A stretch of 64,000 bases of DNA from Myxococcales bacterium (GTDB lineage Bacteria > Myxococcota > UBA796 > SXON01). The notes under the pieces are model-generated. The model had not been told where the DNA came from. It made no database searches and saw only the letters and a list, made by a program, of their open reading frames with translations. Shown here in pieces: positions 51,999 to 59,949 of this stretch. The stretch spans positions 1-64,000 of the forward strand of contig SHYX01000022.1 in NCBI GenBank assembly GCA_009692585.1, in the 5' to 3' direction. The first letter of the stretch is position 1. Each line of letters begins with the position of its first letter. The translations under genes and the position numbers were made by a program.

Positions 51999-53204
51999 AT
52001 GCTCTTCACGTTCGCCCTGGTGGGGAATTCCGCTTGGGCGCACTCCCCGACGTTTGGGATGGCCGCGATGTCGGCGCGCATGGACGCCCCGGCAGAGGTG
52101 TGGGGGATGACGGACGGTTGGGGGCTCGCCCACTCGCTGGACGGGGGCACATCCTGGACCTGGCTGTGCGAAGAGGCCGTCGGGATAGATACGGTGTACG
52201 ATGTGCTCGCCTATGCCGATGGTGTCGCGCTTACAGCGACGGCTGGTGGTCTGCTCCGGGTCGACGACGCCTGCGCGGGCCGGGCCCTTGACGGCGTGCC
52301 GGCGGGGTTCGCGTTCGCGGTCACCGCCTACGGCGGCGGGGCCGCGGCGGCGGTCATCGGGCCGGACGAAGGCGGCGTCGTATTCTGCGATGACGAGCGC
52401 TGCACACCGAGCGCGCTCTGGCAGCCGAGGCTCTATCCGAAGGCCCTGGTGGTGGACGGCGAGACCCTGTGGGCGAGCGTGGTGTGGACGGACACCCTGG
52501 CATCCGGCCTGTTCCGCAGCACCGATGGCTTGACGTTTGAGGAGGTCTACCGCTGGCCCCCCGGCCAGGTGGATCCGCGGGTGGTGTTTGCCGCGGGCGA
52601 CGACGTCCTGGTATGGACTCGCCCCCGCAGCGAGGCGGCGCTCCCGGCGCTCGAGAAGAGTGTGGACGGCGGCCGAACTTTTCTCCGCACCTTCGAACAG
52701 GGGTTTCACACCGACGCCACGCCCGGCGTCTTGGTGGACGGCTCGGTCGTGCTTCTGGGCACCTGGTTCGGCGCCCGCACGTGGCGCAGCGATGACCTCG
52801 GCGGCTCGTTCGTCGAGGTGAGCGCGGAGGCGCCCGCGATCAGGTGCGGCGTGCGGGTCGGCGACGCCGTGCTGACCTGCGCGGATCACCTCGCCGACGG
52901 CTACAGCGTCGCTACCACCGACGATCTCGTACACTTCGCGCCGCTGGCGTGTTTGGAGGAATCCCTCCCGGCGGCCTGCGCGGAGGCGGCGTGTGCGCCC
53001 TATGTCGATGCGTGGGTCAGCGCTGGAGCGTACGGCGGAGGGCGCTGCGGCGTCGACAGCGGCGAACCCGCGGAGCCGCCGCCAGAGGCGGGGTGTGGCT
53101 GCTCCGGGTGGGGGTCTACGGGTGGGGGACTGGGTCTGCTCGGTGTGGGTCTCGTCGGTCGCCGGGCCAGCGGCTCGCGGCGTCAGAACGGTGCGAACAC
53201 GTAG
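51999..53204 (+). CDS. BNR/Vps10-like repeat protein with MYXO-CTERM-like anchor
   Basis: A 401-residue secreted protein, signal MLFTFALVGNSAWAH. It carries repeats of sialidase/BNR type: GLAHSLDGGTSWTWLCEEAV, GLFRSTDGLTFEEVYRWP and LEKSVDGGRTFLRTFEQ, then TWRSDDLGGSFVEVS, so it is a beta-propeller. The C-terminus GCGCSGWGSTGGGLGLLGVG-LVGRRASGSRR has the Cys pair, short hydrophobic stretch and Arg cluster of MYXO-CTERM. The end overlaps the 3' end of the convergent FG-GAP gene by 22 bases. Confidence 0.82.
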   Translation: MLFTFALVGNSAWAHSPTFGMAAMSARMDAPAEVWGMTDGWGLAHSLDGGTSWTWLCEEAVGIDTVYDVLAYADGVALTATAGGLLRVDDACAGRALDGVPAGFAFAVTAYGGGAAAAVIGPDEGGVVFCDDERCTPSALWQPRLYPKALVVDGETLWASVVWTDTLASGLFRSTDGLTFEEVYRWPPGQVDPRVVFAAGDDVLVWTRPRSEAALPALEKSVDGGRTFLRTFEQGFHTDATPGVLVDGSVVLLGTWFGARTWRSDDLGGSFVEVSAEAPAIRCGVRVGDAVLTCADHLADGYSVATTDDLVHFAPLACLEESLPAACAEAACAPYVDAWVSAGAYGGGRCGVDSGEPAEPPPEAGCGCSGWGSTGGGLGLLGVGLVGRRASGSRRQNGANT

Positions 53205-54586
53205 GCCGAGCCGGCGAAGGCACCGCCCCGATCGGAGTACGGCGCGCCCACGATCAGGTCGGCGAGGCCGTCGCCGTCGTAGTCCCCGCCGCCGACCACG
53301 ACGCGGCCGCCGTAGTCGCCTTCGGCTTCGCCCTGCCATCGGCCGTGGGCGTCGTCGAGGGAGTGCGAACCTGGCGCGAAGGGCGCCAGCAACAGGTAGG
53401 CCGCGCCCGCATCGACCCCGGCGCCGTCCTGACCGTAGGCGCCGACCATCAGATCCGCGAGGCCGTTTCCGTCGGTGTCACCGGCGGCCGCAAGGTGGGC
53501 ACCGGCCTGATCGAGTTCGACCTCGCCGAGGAAGTTCACCGCCGCGTCGGCGACAGTCCCGCTGCGTACCGGAGAGGACATCACCCAGGTTCGGCCCTCC
53601 CGGTCGAGCGTTTCGCCGCTCAGCGCGAGGTCCGACAGGCCGTCTCCCGTCGCATCCCCGAGCCCCACGGTGAAGTCGCCCACGTACTGGTCGGCCTCCA
53701 CGCCGGTGATGAGCAGGTCGCCGTCGCGCAGCGCCAGAACCCCTTCGGGGAGCGGGCTCAGAAACGCCGCGACCAGCCCCGCGTTGGACCCCCCGTCGTC
53801 GGCGCCGATGCACCCGATGACCAGATCGTCCGCGCCGTCGCCGTCAAGGTCGCCGGCGCTGCCGATCACCTGCCCGACGCCGTCGCCCGCTTCGGGGTCG
53901 CCGTGTCGGACCTCCGCCGTGGGGGTGGTGCCTTGTACGATGGTCGGTGCGTCGCTGGCCTGGACCTCCCCCAAGAGCGCACCGGCACCGAAGGCGTAGA
54001 GGCGCCCAGAGCCCGGCCCGTTGGCATCGCTGCCTGGAGCGCCGACCAGGAGGACGTCGCCATCCGGGGCTCCCAGCCAGTCCACCGTCGTTCCGGCGTA
54101 GTCGTTGGTCAGTTCTCCGAGCACACGCGCGGACGCCTCCGCAGCGTCGCTGGCCCCGTCGCGGAGCAGGGCGTCGAAGAGGTACACCGTCCCGGAGTAC
54201 GCACCGTTCGTGGCGCCGCCGATGGCCCCTGCGGCCACGAGGTCCTGGCCGGCCGCCACCGAAAAACCCAGCGAGTCGCGACTGCTCGACGTGATGCACA
54301 GCTCGGCGTCGTGCAGCGACACCTCCCCGCTTTTGCCCTGGAAGCGGCAGAGACGATTGACGAAGTAGCCCGAGACCCACACGCTGCTCCGCGCGCCGCC
54401 GTCGAGGGCGGGACCGAAGTCCATGGCCCGCCCCGTCGACGCGGAACTGTCGCCGCGCACCGTGAGCACCGGCTCCAGGACCACGCCGGGGGCGGGGTTT
54501 CCGCTGTCGCCGGTGTCGGAGTCCCCAGTGTCGGCGCTGTCCACGGGGCCGGTTGCGCAGGCGCCGGCGAGGAGCAGGGTTAGCAT
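53183..54586 (-). CDS. FG-GAP repeat surface lipoprotein
   Basis: A 467-residue lipoprotein (MLTLLLAGACA, then a Asp/Thr-rich linker). It is made of FG-GAP/integrin-alpha-type repeats with calcium loops: GSAGDLDGDGADDLVIGCIG, GLGDATGDGLSDLALSGETL, AAGDTDGNGLADLMVGAYGQ and GGGDYDGDGLADLIVGAPYS. These form a seven-bladed propeller in related proteins. Likely a cell-surface structural or binding protein. The ATG shown gives a proper lipoprotein signal, while longer readings run into the KS-like and ACP region on the other strand. Confidence 0.88.
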   Translation of the reverse strand: MLTLLLAGACATGPVDSADTGDSDTGDSGNPAPGVVLEPVLTVRGDSSASTGRAMDFGPALDGGARSSVWVSGYFVNRLCRFQGKSGEVSLHDAELCITSSSRDSLGFSVAAGQDLVAAGAIGGATNGAYSGTVYLFDALLRDGASDAAEASARVLGELTNDYAGTTVDWLGAPDGDVLLVGAPGSDANGPGSGRLYAFGAGALLGEVQASDAPTIVQGTTPTAEVRHGDPEAGDGVGQVIGSAGDLDGDGADDLVIGCIGADDGGSNAGLVAAFLSPLPEGVLALRDGDLLITGVEADQYVGDFTVGLGDATGDGLSDLALSGETLDREGRTWVMSSPVRSGTVADAAVNFLGEVELDQAGAHLAAAGDTDGNGLADLMVGAYGQDGAGVDAGAAYLLLAPFAPGSHSLDDAHGRWQGEAEGDYGGRVVVGGGDYDGDGLADLIVGAPYSDRGGAFAGSAYVFAPF

Positions 54587-54592
54587 CGCGCC

Positions 54593-54598
54593 ATCGTA
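54593..54598 (-). promoter_or_regulatory. Candidate -10 box (TACGAT), leaderless spacing
   Basis: On the minus strand TACGAT lies six bases before the ATG of the FG-GAP lipoprotein. The divergent KS-like gene starts at 54617, so the two share about 30 bases of upstream DNA. Confidence 0.4.
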
Positions 54599-54616
54599 GC
54601 TGGTTACCCCGCGGCG

Positions 54617-55372
54617 GTGCGTTCCGTCGTGCTGGTTGCCCATTCGCTTCTGGTCTCCGAGGTGCTCGGCGGCGAAGTCCCCCAGTTCGACCCGGTCGCC
54701 TCGGGCATCCCGAAGAAGTCGCTCAAGACCATGACCCGCGCCGTGCAATTGGGCGTGGCGGCAGTGCTCGCGGCGGCGGCGCGCGTTCCCGGGCTCGCCG
54801 GGGTGCCGCCGGAGCGGCGCGGACTCTACGTCGGAGGCTCCCCCCAACGAGGGGACGCCGCTGACCTCGCGCCGGCGCTGGAGGCGGCGGGTCTTGCCCC
54901 TGACCTCGCCGCGTTCGCCGAGCGGGGCATCCCGTTGGTCCCGCCGCTGTGGCTCGTCAAAGGCTTGTCGAACAACGTGCTCGGCTACGCCAGCGCCATG
55001 CTTGACCTGAGGGGGGACAACGGCAACTGGTGCGATGGGCGGCTCGGCGGTGCGGTGGCGTTGACCTACGCCGTCCACGCGATCGCCGAGGGCCGCGTGG
55101 ACCTGGCCATCGCCGGCGGCGCCGACGCACTCCGCGGGGCCGAGGCGATCGTCGGGCAGCCTTGTGCCGAAGGCGCCGCGTTCATCGTCCTCTGTGCGGA
55201 AGGGCTGCTGCGACTTCCGGGGCGGTACGTGCAGGCTGGCCTGCCGACGAACCTCGCCGCCATCGACGAGGTGGGCGAGTTGGGCGCGGCCGCAGTGCCG
55301 GTGGCGGTCGCCCGGCGGTTGGCGAAGGTCCAGTCTTTTTCTGTGGGCGGCCTCCACGTCATGGCGGGCTGA
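54617..55372 (+). CDS. Short KS-like protein, second chain-length-factor candidate
   Basis: A 251-residue half-length ketosynthase homologue. The region LVKGLSNNVLGYASAMLDLR-GDNGNWCDGRLGGAVAL aligns with LPNMVLAHVAIQSGIRGDNA-CLAGG of the protein at 46455, sharing RGDN (132-135). The normal KS active-site Cys position is altered (WCDGR), and the His-bearing half is missing, so it should be inactive as a condensing enzyme. It lies just upstream of the ACP and reductase genes and may pair with the KS at 49527. I infer a chain-length or structural role. Confidence 0.65.
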   Translation: MRSVVLVAHSLLVSEVLGGEVPQFDPVASGIPKKSLKTMTRAVQLGVAAVLAAAARVPGLAGVPPERRGLYVGGSPQRGDAADLAPALEAAGLAPDLAAFAERGIPLVPPLWLVKGLSNNVLGYASAMLDLRGDNGNWCDGRLGGAVALTYAVHAIAEGRVDLAIAGGADALRGAEAIVGQPCAEGAAFIVLCAEGLLRLPGRYVQAGLPTNLAAIDEVGELGAAAVPVAVARRLAKVQSFSVGGLHVMAG

Positions 55373-55427
55373 GGACGGGTGGCCCGCGGCGGGAAGGCAC
55401 GCTAGGACGCCGGCCGCGAGGTCGACG

Positions 55428-55859
55428 ATGTTCGAGCCGGTTGGGAGTGCCGAGGCCTGCGACGCTGTCGTGCTCCAAAAGGTGTGCCAGGCCTTCGCGG
55501 ATGCGCTCGGCGTCGGCGTGGACGACGTTTCTTTCGGCTCCAGCGTCATGGGCGACCTGGGCGCGGAGAGCCTCGACCTGCTCGACATCGCCTTCCGCCT
55601 GGAGCGGGCCTTCGACGTACGCATCCCCCGTGGCGGCATCGAGCAGACCGGGCGTCAGGGGTTGGGCGTTGCCGAGGCCTACGAGGTGGGTGGGGTCTTG
55701 ACCCTTGCCGCACTCGGGCGGCTTGCGGATGCGATGCCAGAAGTGCCGCGAGCGGAGTTCCGCGACGGATTGAAGGTTTCGGAGGTGGGGACGCTCCTGC
55801 GCGTCGGCACCTTCTACAACATCGTCCAAGGGCTCCGAGCGCCGAAAGCGGCCGGGTAG
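55428..55859 (+). CDS. Acyl carrier protein with C-terminal extension
   Basis: A 143-residue ACP. The phosphopantetheine site is Ser48 in MGDLGAESLDLLDIAFRLE. The helix II/III part matches ordinary ACPs, but the protein goes on with RIPRGGIEQTG and LTLAALGRLADAMPEVPRAE, then SEVGTLLRVGTFYNIVQGL. Normal ACPs are about 80 residues; the extra 50-60 residues could form a docking element. It lies six bases before the reductase gene, so the two are a translation unit and the ACP is the probable acyl donor for the reductase. Confidence 0.92.
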   Translation: MFEPVGSAEACDAVVLQKVCQAFADALGVGVDDVSFGSSVMGDLGAESLDLLDIAFRLERAFDVRIPRGGIEQTGRQGLGVAEAYEVGGVLTLAALGRLADAMPEVPRAEFRDGLKVSEVGTLLRVGTFYNIVQGLRAPKAAG

Positions 55860-55865
55860 CGCCGC

Positions 55866-56735
55866 TTGGGGGTCCGCCGCTTCGCCTTCCTCGTGCACCC
55901 GCTGGTTCCCCTGGCCCGGCGGCTTCAGGGGTTGCGCTGTGGCAGCGGCGAGATCGCCCTGGGCCTGCGCGCTGGGACCGACCCCGGTGACTGCGGCGTG
56001 CTCGCTCGGCTGTCCTACCGCGGCGTCGAAGGCGTCATCGTCGGTGTGCCGATGTTGCCGGAGGAGCTCCTGGCCAATCAGGAGCGCGCCCTCCGCTGCA
56101 TGCTCCGTGCCGTACAGATCGCGGGTCCCGTCAGCCATGTGGGACTCGGCAGCGTGCTGTCGGTGGTGGCCGGTCGGGGGGTGGGGCTCCAGGCGGCGTG
56201 CGGGATCCCGGTCACGACGGGAAACGCGGCGACGGCGTGGGCTGCCTGGCGGATCGCCGAGCGGGTGGCCGCGGGTCGACGCGTCGGGGTGATCGGGGCC
56301 CGGGGCACGGTCGGGCGCGCGCTGGTGGAGCTGCTGGGCGGAGTCGCCGACCCCCAGGATCTCGCCGACTTCGAGGTCCTTGTCGGCGCGCACACCTCCG
56401 GCGGCACCGTCCTGCCCGGATGCCTGCGGGTGGGAACGCAGCTGGTGGATGTCGCGCTGCCACCGACCCTTTCCGGTCCTGCCCCGCGCGGGGTTTCGGT
56501 GATCGCCGGTGAGCGGCTGCCGCTGCCGGTTGGCTGGGGTCGAGACGCGTGGGGCTGGGTCTTCCACGTGGTCGCCGGTTACGGCCCGCGCCACGTGTAC
56601 GCCTGCCTGTTGGAGCCCCTGCTGGCGGTGTTGGAGGCGCGCGAGGGGCCCTGGCAGCAGGGACGTACCCTGTCGGCAGCGACGGTGACGGCGTTCGGGG
56701 ACGCGGCGGCGCGGCATGGATTCGCCGTCGGGTGA
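55866..56735 (+). CDS. Acyl-ACP reductase (AAR)-like protein
   Basis: A 289-residue protein I match to cyanobacterial long-chain acyl-ACP reductase. Shared blocks, in order, are HVGLGSVLSVVAGRG (AAR: LGGFTSI), VTTGNAATAW (AAR: FTTGNTHTAY), the NADPH loop GVIGARGTVGR at 141-151 (AAR: VVGATGDIGSA), and HVYACLLEPLLAVLE with Cys247 where AAR has its thioester-forming Cys (MFACFAEAMLLEFE). The C-terminal RHGFAVG also agrees (AAR: RHGFQPL). Expected chemistry: NADPH reduction of acyl-ACP to fatty aldehyde. It is shorter than the 340-residue cyanobacterial enzymes at the N-terminus. The start is a TTG. Confidence 0.78.
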   Translation: MGVRRFAFLVHPLVPLARRLQGLRCGSGEIALGLRAGTDPGDCGVLARLSYRGVEGVIVGVPMLPEELLANQERALRCMLRAVQIAGPVSHVGLGSVLSVVAGRGVGLQAACGIPVTTGNAATAWAAWRIAERVAAGRRVGVIGARGTVGRALVELLGGVADPQDLADFEVLVGAHTSGGTVLPGCLRVGTQLVDVALPPTLSGPAPRGVSVIAGERLPLPVGWGRDAWGWVFHVVAGYGPRHVYACLLEPLLAVLEAREGPWQQGRTLSAATVTAFGDAAARHGFAVG

Positions 56736-56778
56736 GCGACCGGCTCATGCGAACCGGCCAGGATTCCGATGGGGGGGT

Positions 56779-57147
56779 ATGAGCGAGGCGGACGAGTTGC
56801 TGAGCGTGCCGGTGGGCGTCGGGGCCAGGGGACGCTTGTGGCTCGCTAGCGAGTTGGCCGCCGGGCTGGCGGAGCGGATCGGCCTTCTTCCGCGTGGCCC
56901 CCACACCGCGATGCTGCGAGACCTGCTCCTGCGCGCCTGGGCCGACGGTCGATCTCCGACTCTCGACGGGATGCTCGGGGAGGGGATGTCGCACCGAGGC
57001 CCGGACGAGTGGACGCTGCCGATGCACGCGCGCCTGGAACTGGCGCTGCATTTCGTGACCGCCGCGCCCGAGTTCGCTGGCGGTCCGCCCGACCCCGACT
57101 TTGCGAAGCGCGCGGGCACGGCGCGGGAGGCGGCGTTGACGGCGTAG
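56779..57147 (+). CDS. Conserved hypothetical protein, 122 residues
   Basis: A soluble, mainly helical protein: LLSVPVGVGARGRLWLASEL, AAGLAERIGLLPRGPHTAML and HARLELALHFVTAAPEFAGG. I recognise no family. It is the last gene of the lipid-synthesis run on the plus strand, 43 bases after the reductase. Its small size and position suggest an accessory protein, but nothing direct supports a function. Confidence 0.6.
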   Translation: MSEADELLSVPVGVGARGRLWLASELAAGLAERIGLLPRGPHTAMLRDLLLRAWADGRSPTLDGMLGEGMSHRGPDEWTLPMHARLELALHFVTAAPEFAGGPPDPDFAKRAGTAREAALTA

Positions 57148-57158
57148 TCACCCAACCG

Positions 57159-58604
57159 TCACTGCCCCAGGATCACCCCATCCACGGACACCGGCACCAC
57201 CGGGAGTCCCAGCGCTTCGAGCTGCGGGCGGACGACGGCCGCGTCCCCGACGATGACGAACAAGAGCCGATCGGGGTCGACGCGGTCGGAAAACGCCTTC
57301 TGGGCCGCCGCGGTGGTGGTGGCGCCGACGCGGGTCGGGTAGCCGCTGACCCAGTCGTCCGGGAGGCCGTAGGTACGCATCACATCGAGCTGACCCAGGG
57401 GGTAGTCGGGGCTCTCGAAACGGAGGGGCCAGCCGCCAAGGAGAGCCCCTCGGGCTTCGCTGACCTCCTTGTCGTCCAGCGGGAGGCCCGCCTTTACCTC
57501 CCGCAGCTCCCTGAACAGCTCTACCAGCGCCAACCCCGTTTTTTCGGTGTGGATGCCGGAGGAGAAGCTGAACGAGGAACCGGCGAGGTCGTACCCGACC
57601 GAGGTGTGCGCACCGTAGGTGTAGCCCTTGGATTCGCGCAGGTTCAGGTTGATGCGCGACGCGAACTGACCGCCCACGGCCATGTTGCCGATGGTGAAGG
57701 CGGTCCAGTCGGGATCGGTCGGCTTGCCGGCGTAGCTGACGGCCCGTACGACAGACTGGGCCGAGCCCGGCTTGTCGACCAGGTAGATCGTGGTCTTGTG
57801 GGGCGGTTCCGGCGGCTCGGGCAGCGCCTCGGCCTTTGTTGCCTTTCCCTTCCATTGCCCCAGCCGGCGCTCCAACATCGGCACCACCTCGGAAACGTCG
57901 ATGTCGCCGCCGACGAGCACCAGCGCGCCGTTGAGCGAGAGGTTGGCTTGGTGCCAGGCCCGCATGTCCTTGACGCTGATGCGAGAGAGGGTGGTCTCGG
58001 TGGCCTCGATGCCGCGGTACCGAGGCCCCCACAGGAGCTGGTTGAGGACGTGCTCCGCGATCCGATTGGGGGTGTTCCGCGCGTCCTTGAGGTCGTCGAC
58101 CCACAGCGTCCGGCGCAGGTCCCACTCCTTCGATGGGAAAGTGGGACGCACCAACACATCGGCCAATACATCGAGGGTGGGCTCGAGGGTGTCGCGGAGG
58201 CAACTGATCGAGACCGAGCTGCCATCGGCACCCGCGCTCGTGTTCAGGCCCGCCCCCAACCGGCTCAGCTCGGCGCTGATGGCGGCGGCATCACGGGTGC
58301 CGGCGCCCTCGTTGAGCATGTCCATCGTCGCTTCCGCGAGACCCGCCTTGTCGAGCGAACCGGCCGTCGCGCCGACGGGAAACTCGATCCAAAGGCTCAC
58401 CAGTGGGACCTCGTGGTTTTCGACGACCGCGACCCTGGTGCCGGCGGAGAGCTGGCCCCAGGTGACCGTCGGGGGCACGAAGGGGCGCGGCGCCAGGGGC
58501 ACAGGCTCCACCGGGACGTACTCTGGCGGGGCGGTCGGGACGGGGACCGACACCGGCTTGGGCCCGCACGCGGCCAAGAGGACCAACAGGATGGAGCGGG
58601 TCAC
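57159..58604 (-). CDS. M16 peptidase-like lipoprotein without zinc site (non-catalytic partner)
   Basis: A 481-residue lipoprotein (SILLVLLAACGP lipobox, Pro-rich linker). The two M16-type halves are present (e.g. LDKAGLAEATMDMLNEGAG and LRESKGYTYGAHTSVGYDL). The position of the HxxEH zinc motif reads AEATM, so it cannot bind catalytic zinc. In two-subunit M16B proteases one partner has the zinc site and the other the Arg/Tyr pair that binds substrate; RESKGYTYGA fits that second role. The GTG at 58604 overlaps the stop of the zinc-bearing partner gene. Confidence 0.88.
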   Translation of the reverse strand: MTRSILLVLLAACGPKPVSVPVPTAPPEYVPVEPVPLAPRPFVPPTVTWGQLSAGTRVAVVENHEVPLVSLWIEFPVGATAGSLDKAGLAEATMDMLNEGAGTRDAAAISAELSRLGAGLNTSAGADGSSVSISCLRDTLEPTLDVLADVLVRPTFPSKEWDLRRTLWVDDLKDARNTPNRIAEHVLNQLLWGPRYRGIEATETTLSRISVKDMRAWHQANLSLNGALVLVGGDIDVSEVVPMLERRLGQWKGKATKAEALPEPPEPPHKTTIYLVDKPGSAQSVVRAVSYAGKPTDPDWTAFTIGNMAVGGQFASRINLNLRESKGYTYGAHTSVGYDLAGSSFSFSSGIHTEKTGLALVELFRELREVKAGLPLDDKEVSEARGALLGGWPLRFESPDYPLGQLDVMRTYGLPDDWVSGYPTRVGATTTAAAQKAFSDRVDPDRLLFVIVGDAAVVRPQLEALGLPVVPVSVDGVILGQ

Positions 58605-59911
58605 TTGACCTCCGGCACAAAGGTGAGAACCAGGCGTTTGTCCAGTGGTAACCACGTGGTGAGGGCGGCGGCGACGCTGTCGGTGGTCGCGAGCGTGTAC
58701 CGGGCAAGGTCCTTGCCCAGGTAGCCGGGGTCCCCGGTCCGGACGTTGTACCTGTTGAGCAGGTCGGCTTTCCCCTGGATGGTGGACAGGTTGTGGAAGA
58801 AGCCCACCTCGAAGGCGGTCCGTCCCACATCGACCTCGCGTTGCGTGATGCCGCTCCTGGCCGTCGCGGTGAGCACCGTGTCAATGGCCGCGACCAGCTC
58901 CGCGCCGGTGTGGCCCTCCGAGGCGGTGGCCCTGATGATGAACAGACTCTGCCAGGCCTGCGAGCCCTGCTCCGTGTTGACGTCCTGCGCCAGTTGGAGA
59001 TCATGGACGAGCGCCGTGTACAGGCGGCTTTCCTTTCCGGCGCTCAGCGCGCTGGCGAGCAGGTCGAGGTCGGCATCGCCGGGCTCGAACACGGCCGGCG
59101 TCGGCCACACGATCCAGACCTTCTCGAAGGGCACCTTGTCCACAACGACGACGCGTCTGTCTTCGGTGAGCACGATGGGCGCGGGGCGGAGATGCTCGGG
59201 CTGCGGCCCACGCGCCACCGGGCCGAAGTAACGATCGACCAGCTGCCTTGCGACGGCGTCGTCGAAGTCCCCGGTCAGGACCAGCGAGGCGTTGTTGGGC
59301 AGGTACCACTTGCGGAAGAAGGCCTTGACGTCGTCGAGTTGGGCCGCGTCGATCTCCTCGTGTCGGCCGATGGTGGCGATGTGGTAGGGGTGACCCTCCG
59401 GAAAAGTGTTGCGGAGCAGCTCCAGCCAGGAGTGCCCGTAGGGCGGGTTGTCGTAGTTCTGGCGCCGTTCGTTGCGCACCACATCCTTCTGGTTCAGGAG
59501 TTTTTCGAGGGTGAGCGCTTCGAGCAACCACCCCATCCGGTCGGCTTCGAGGAACAGGGCGCGGGGAAGCTCTTCGCTGGGCAGGCATTCGTAGTAGTTG
59601 GTGCGGTCCAGGTTGGTCGAGCCGTTGAGGCGCGCGCCGAGCTTGTCCAGCGGCTTGAAGAAGTCTTCGTCGGCGTGTTTGCTCCCGTTGAACATCAGGT
59701 GCTCGAACAGGTGCGCGAACCCGGAGCGGCCGGGAACCTCGTCCTTGCTCCCGACGTCGTACCACACGTTCACGCACACGAACGGCACGCTGTGGTCGGC
59801 GGACAAGGTGACGTCGAGGCCGTTGGGAAGTTCATACCTGACAAATGGAATCGCCGGTTCGGCCGAGACGGCGGTGGCGAAGAGGAGGGGGAAGAACATG
59901 GCCGGCCGCAT
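58601..59911 (-). CDS. M16 family zinc protease, catalytic partner
   Basis: A 436-residue secreted M16 protease (signal FFPLLFATAVSAEP). The zinc motif is HLFEH (His67, Glu70, His71), with the downstream Glu in VVRNERRQNYDNPPYG. DRTNYYECLPSEELPRALF is another family signature. It overlaps the non-catalytic partner gene by four bases, so they form an obligate pair. Substrates are probably periplasmic peptides or misfolded proteins; PqqF-like or pitrilysin-like roles cannot be told apart here. Confidence 0.94.
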   Translation of the reverse strand: MRPAMFFPLLFATAVSAEPAIPFVRYELPNGLDVTLSADHSVPFVCVNVWYDVGSKDEVPGRSGFAHLFEHLMFNGSKHADEDFFKPLDKLGARLNGSTNLDRTNYYECLPSEELPRALFLEADRMGWLLEALTLEKLLNQKDVVRNERRQNYDNPPYGHSWLELLRNTFPEGHPYHIATIGRHEEIDAAQLDDVKAFFRKWYLPNNASLVLTGDFDDAVARQLVDRYFGPVARGPQPEHLRPAPIVLTEDRRVVVVDKVPFEKVWIVWPTPAVFEPGDADLDLLASALSAGKESRLYTALVHDLQLAQDVNTEQGSQAWQSLFIIRATASEGHTGAELVAAIDTVLTATARSGITQREVDVGRTAFEVGFFHNLSTIQGKADLLNRYNVRTGDPGYLGKDLARYTLATTDSVAAALTTWLPLDKRLVLTFVPEVK

Positions 59912-59949
59912 AGCATCGTGCCTGCTCGTTTGACCAGGCGCTGCTGTCC

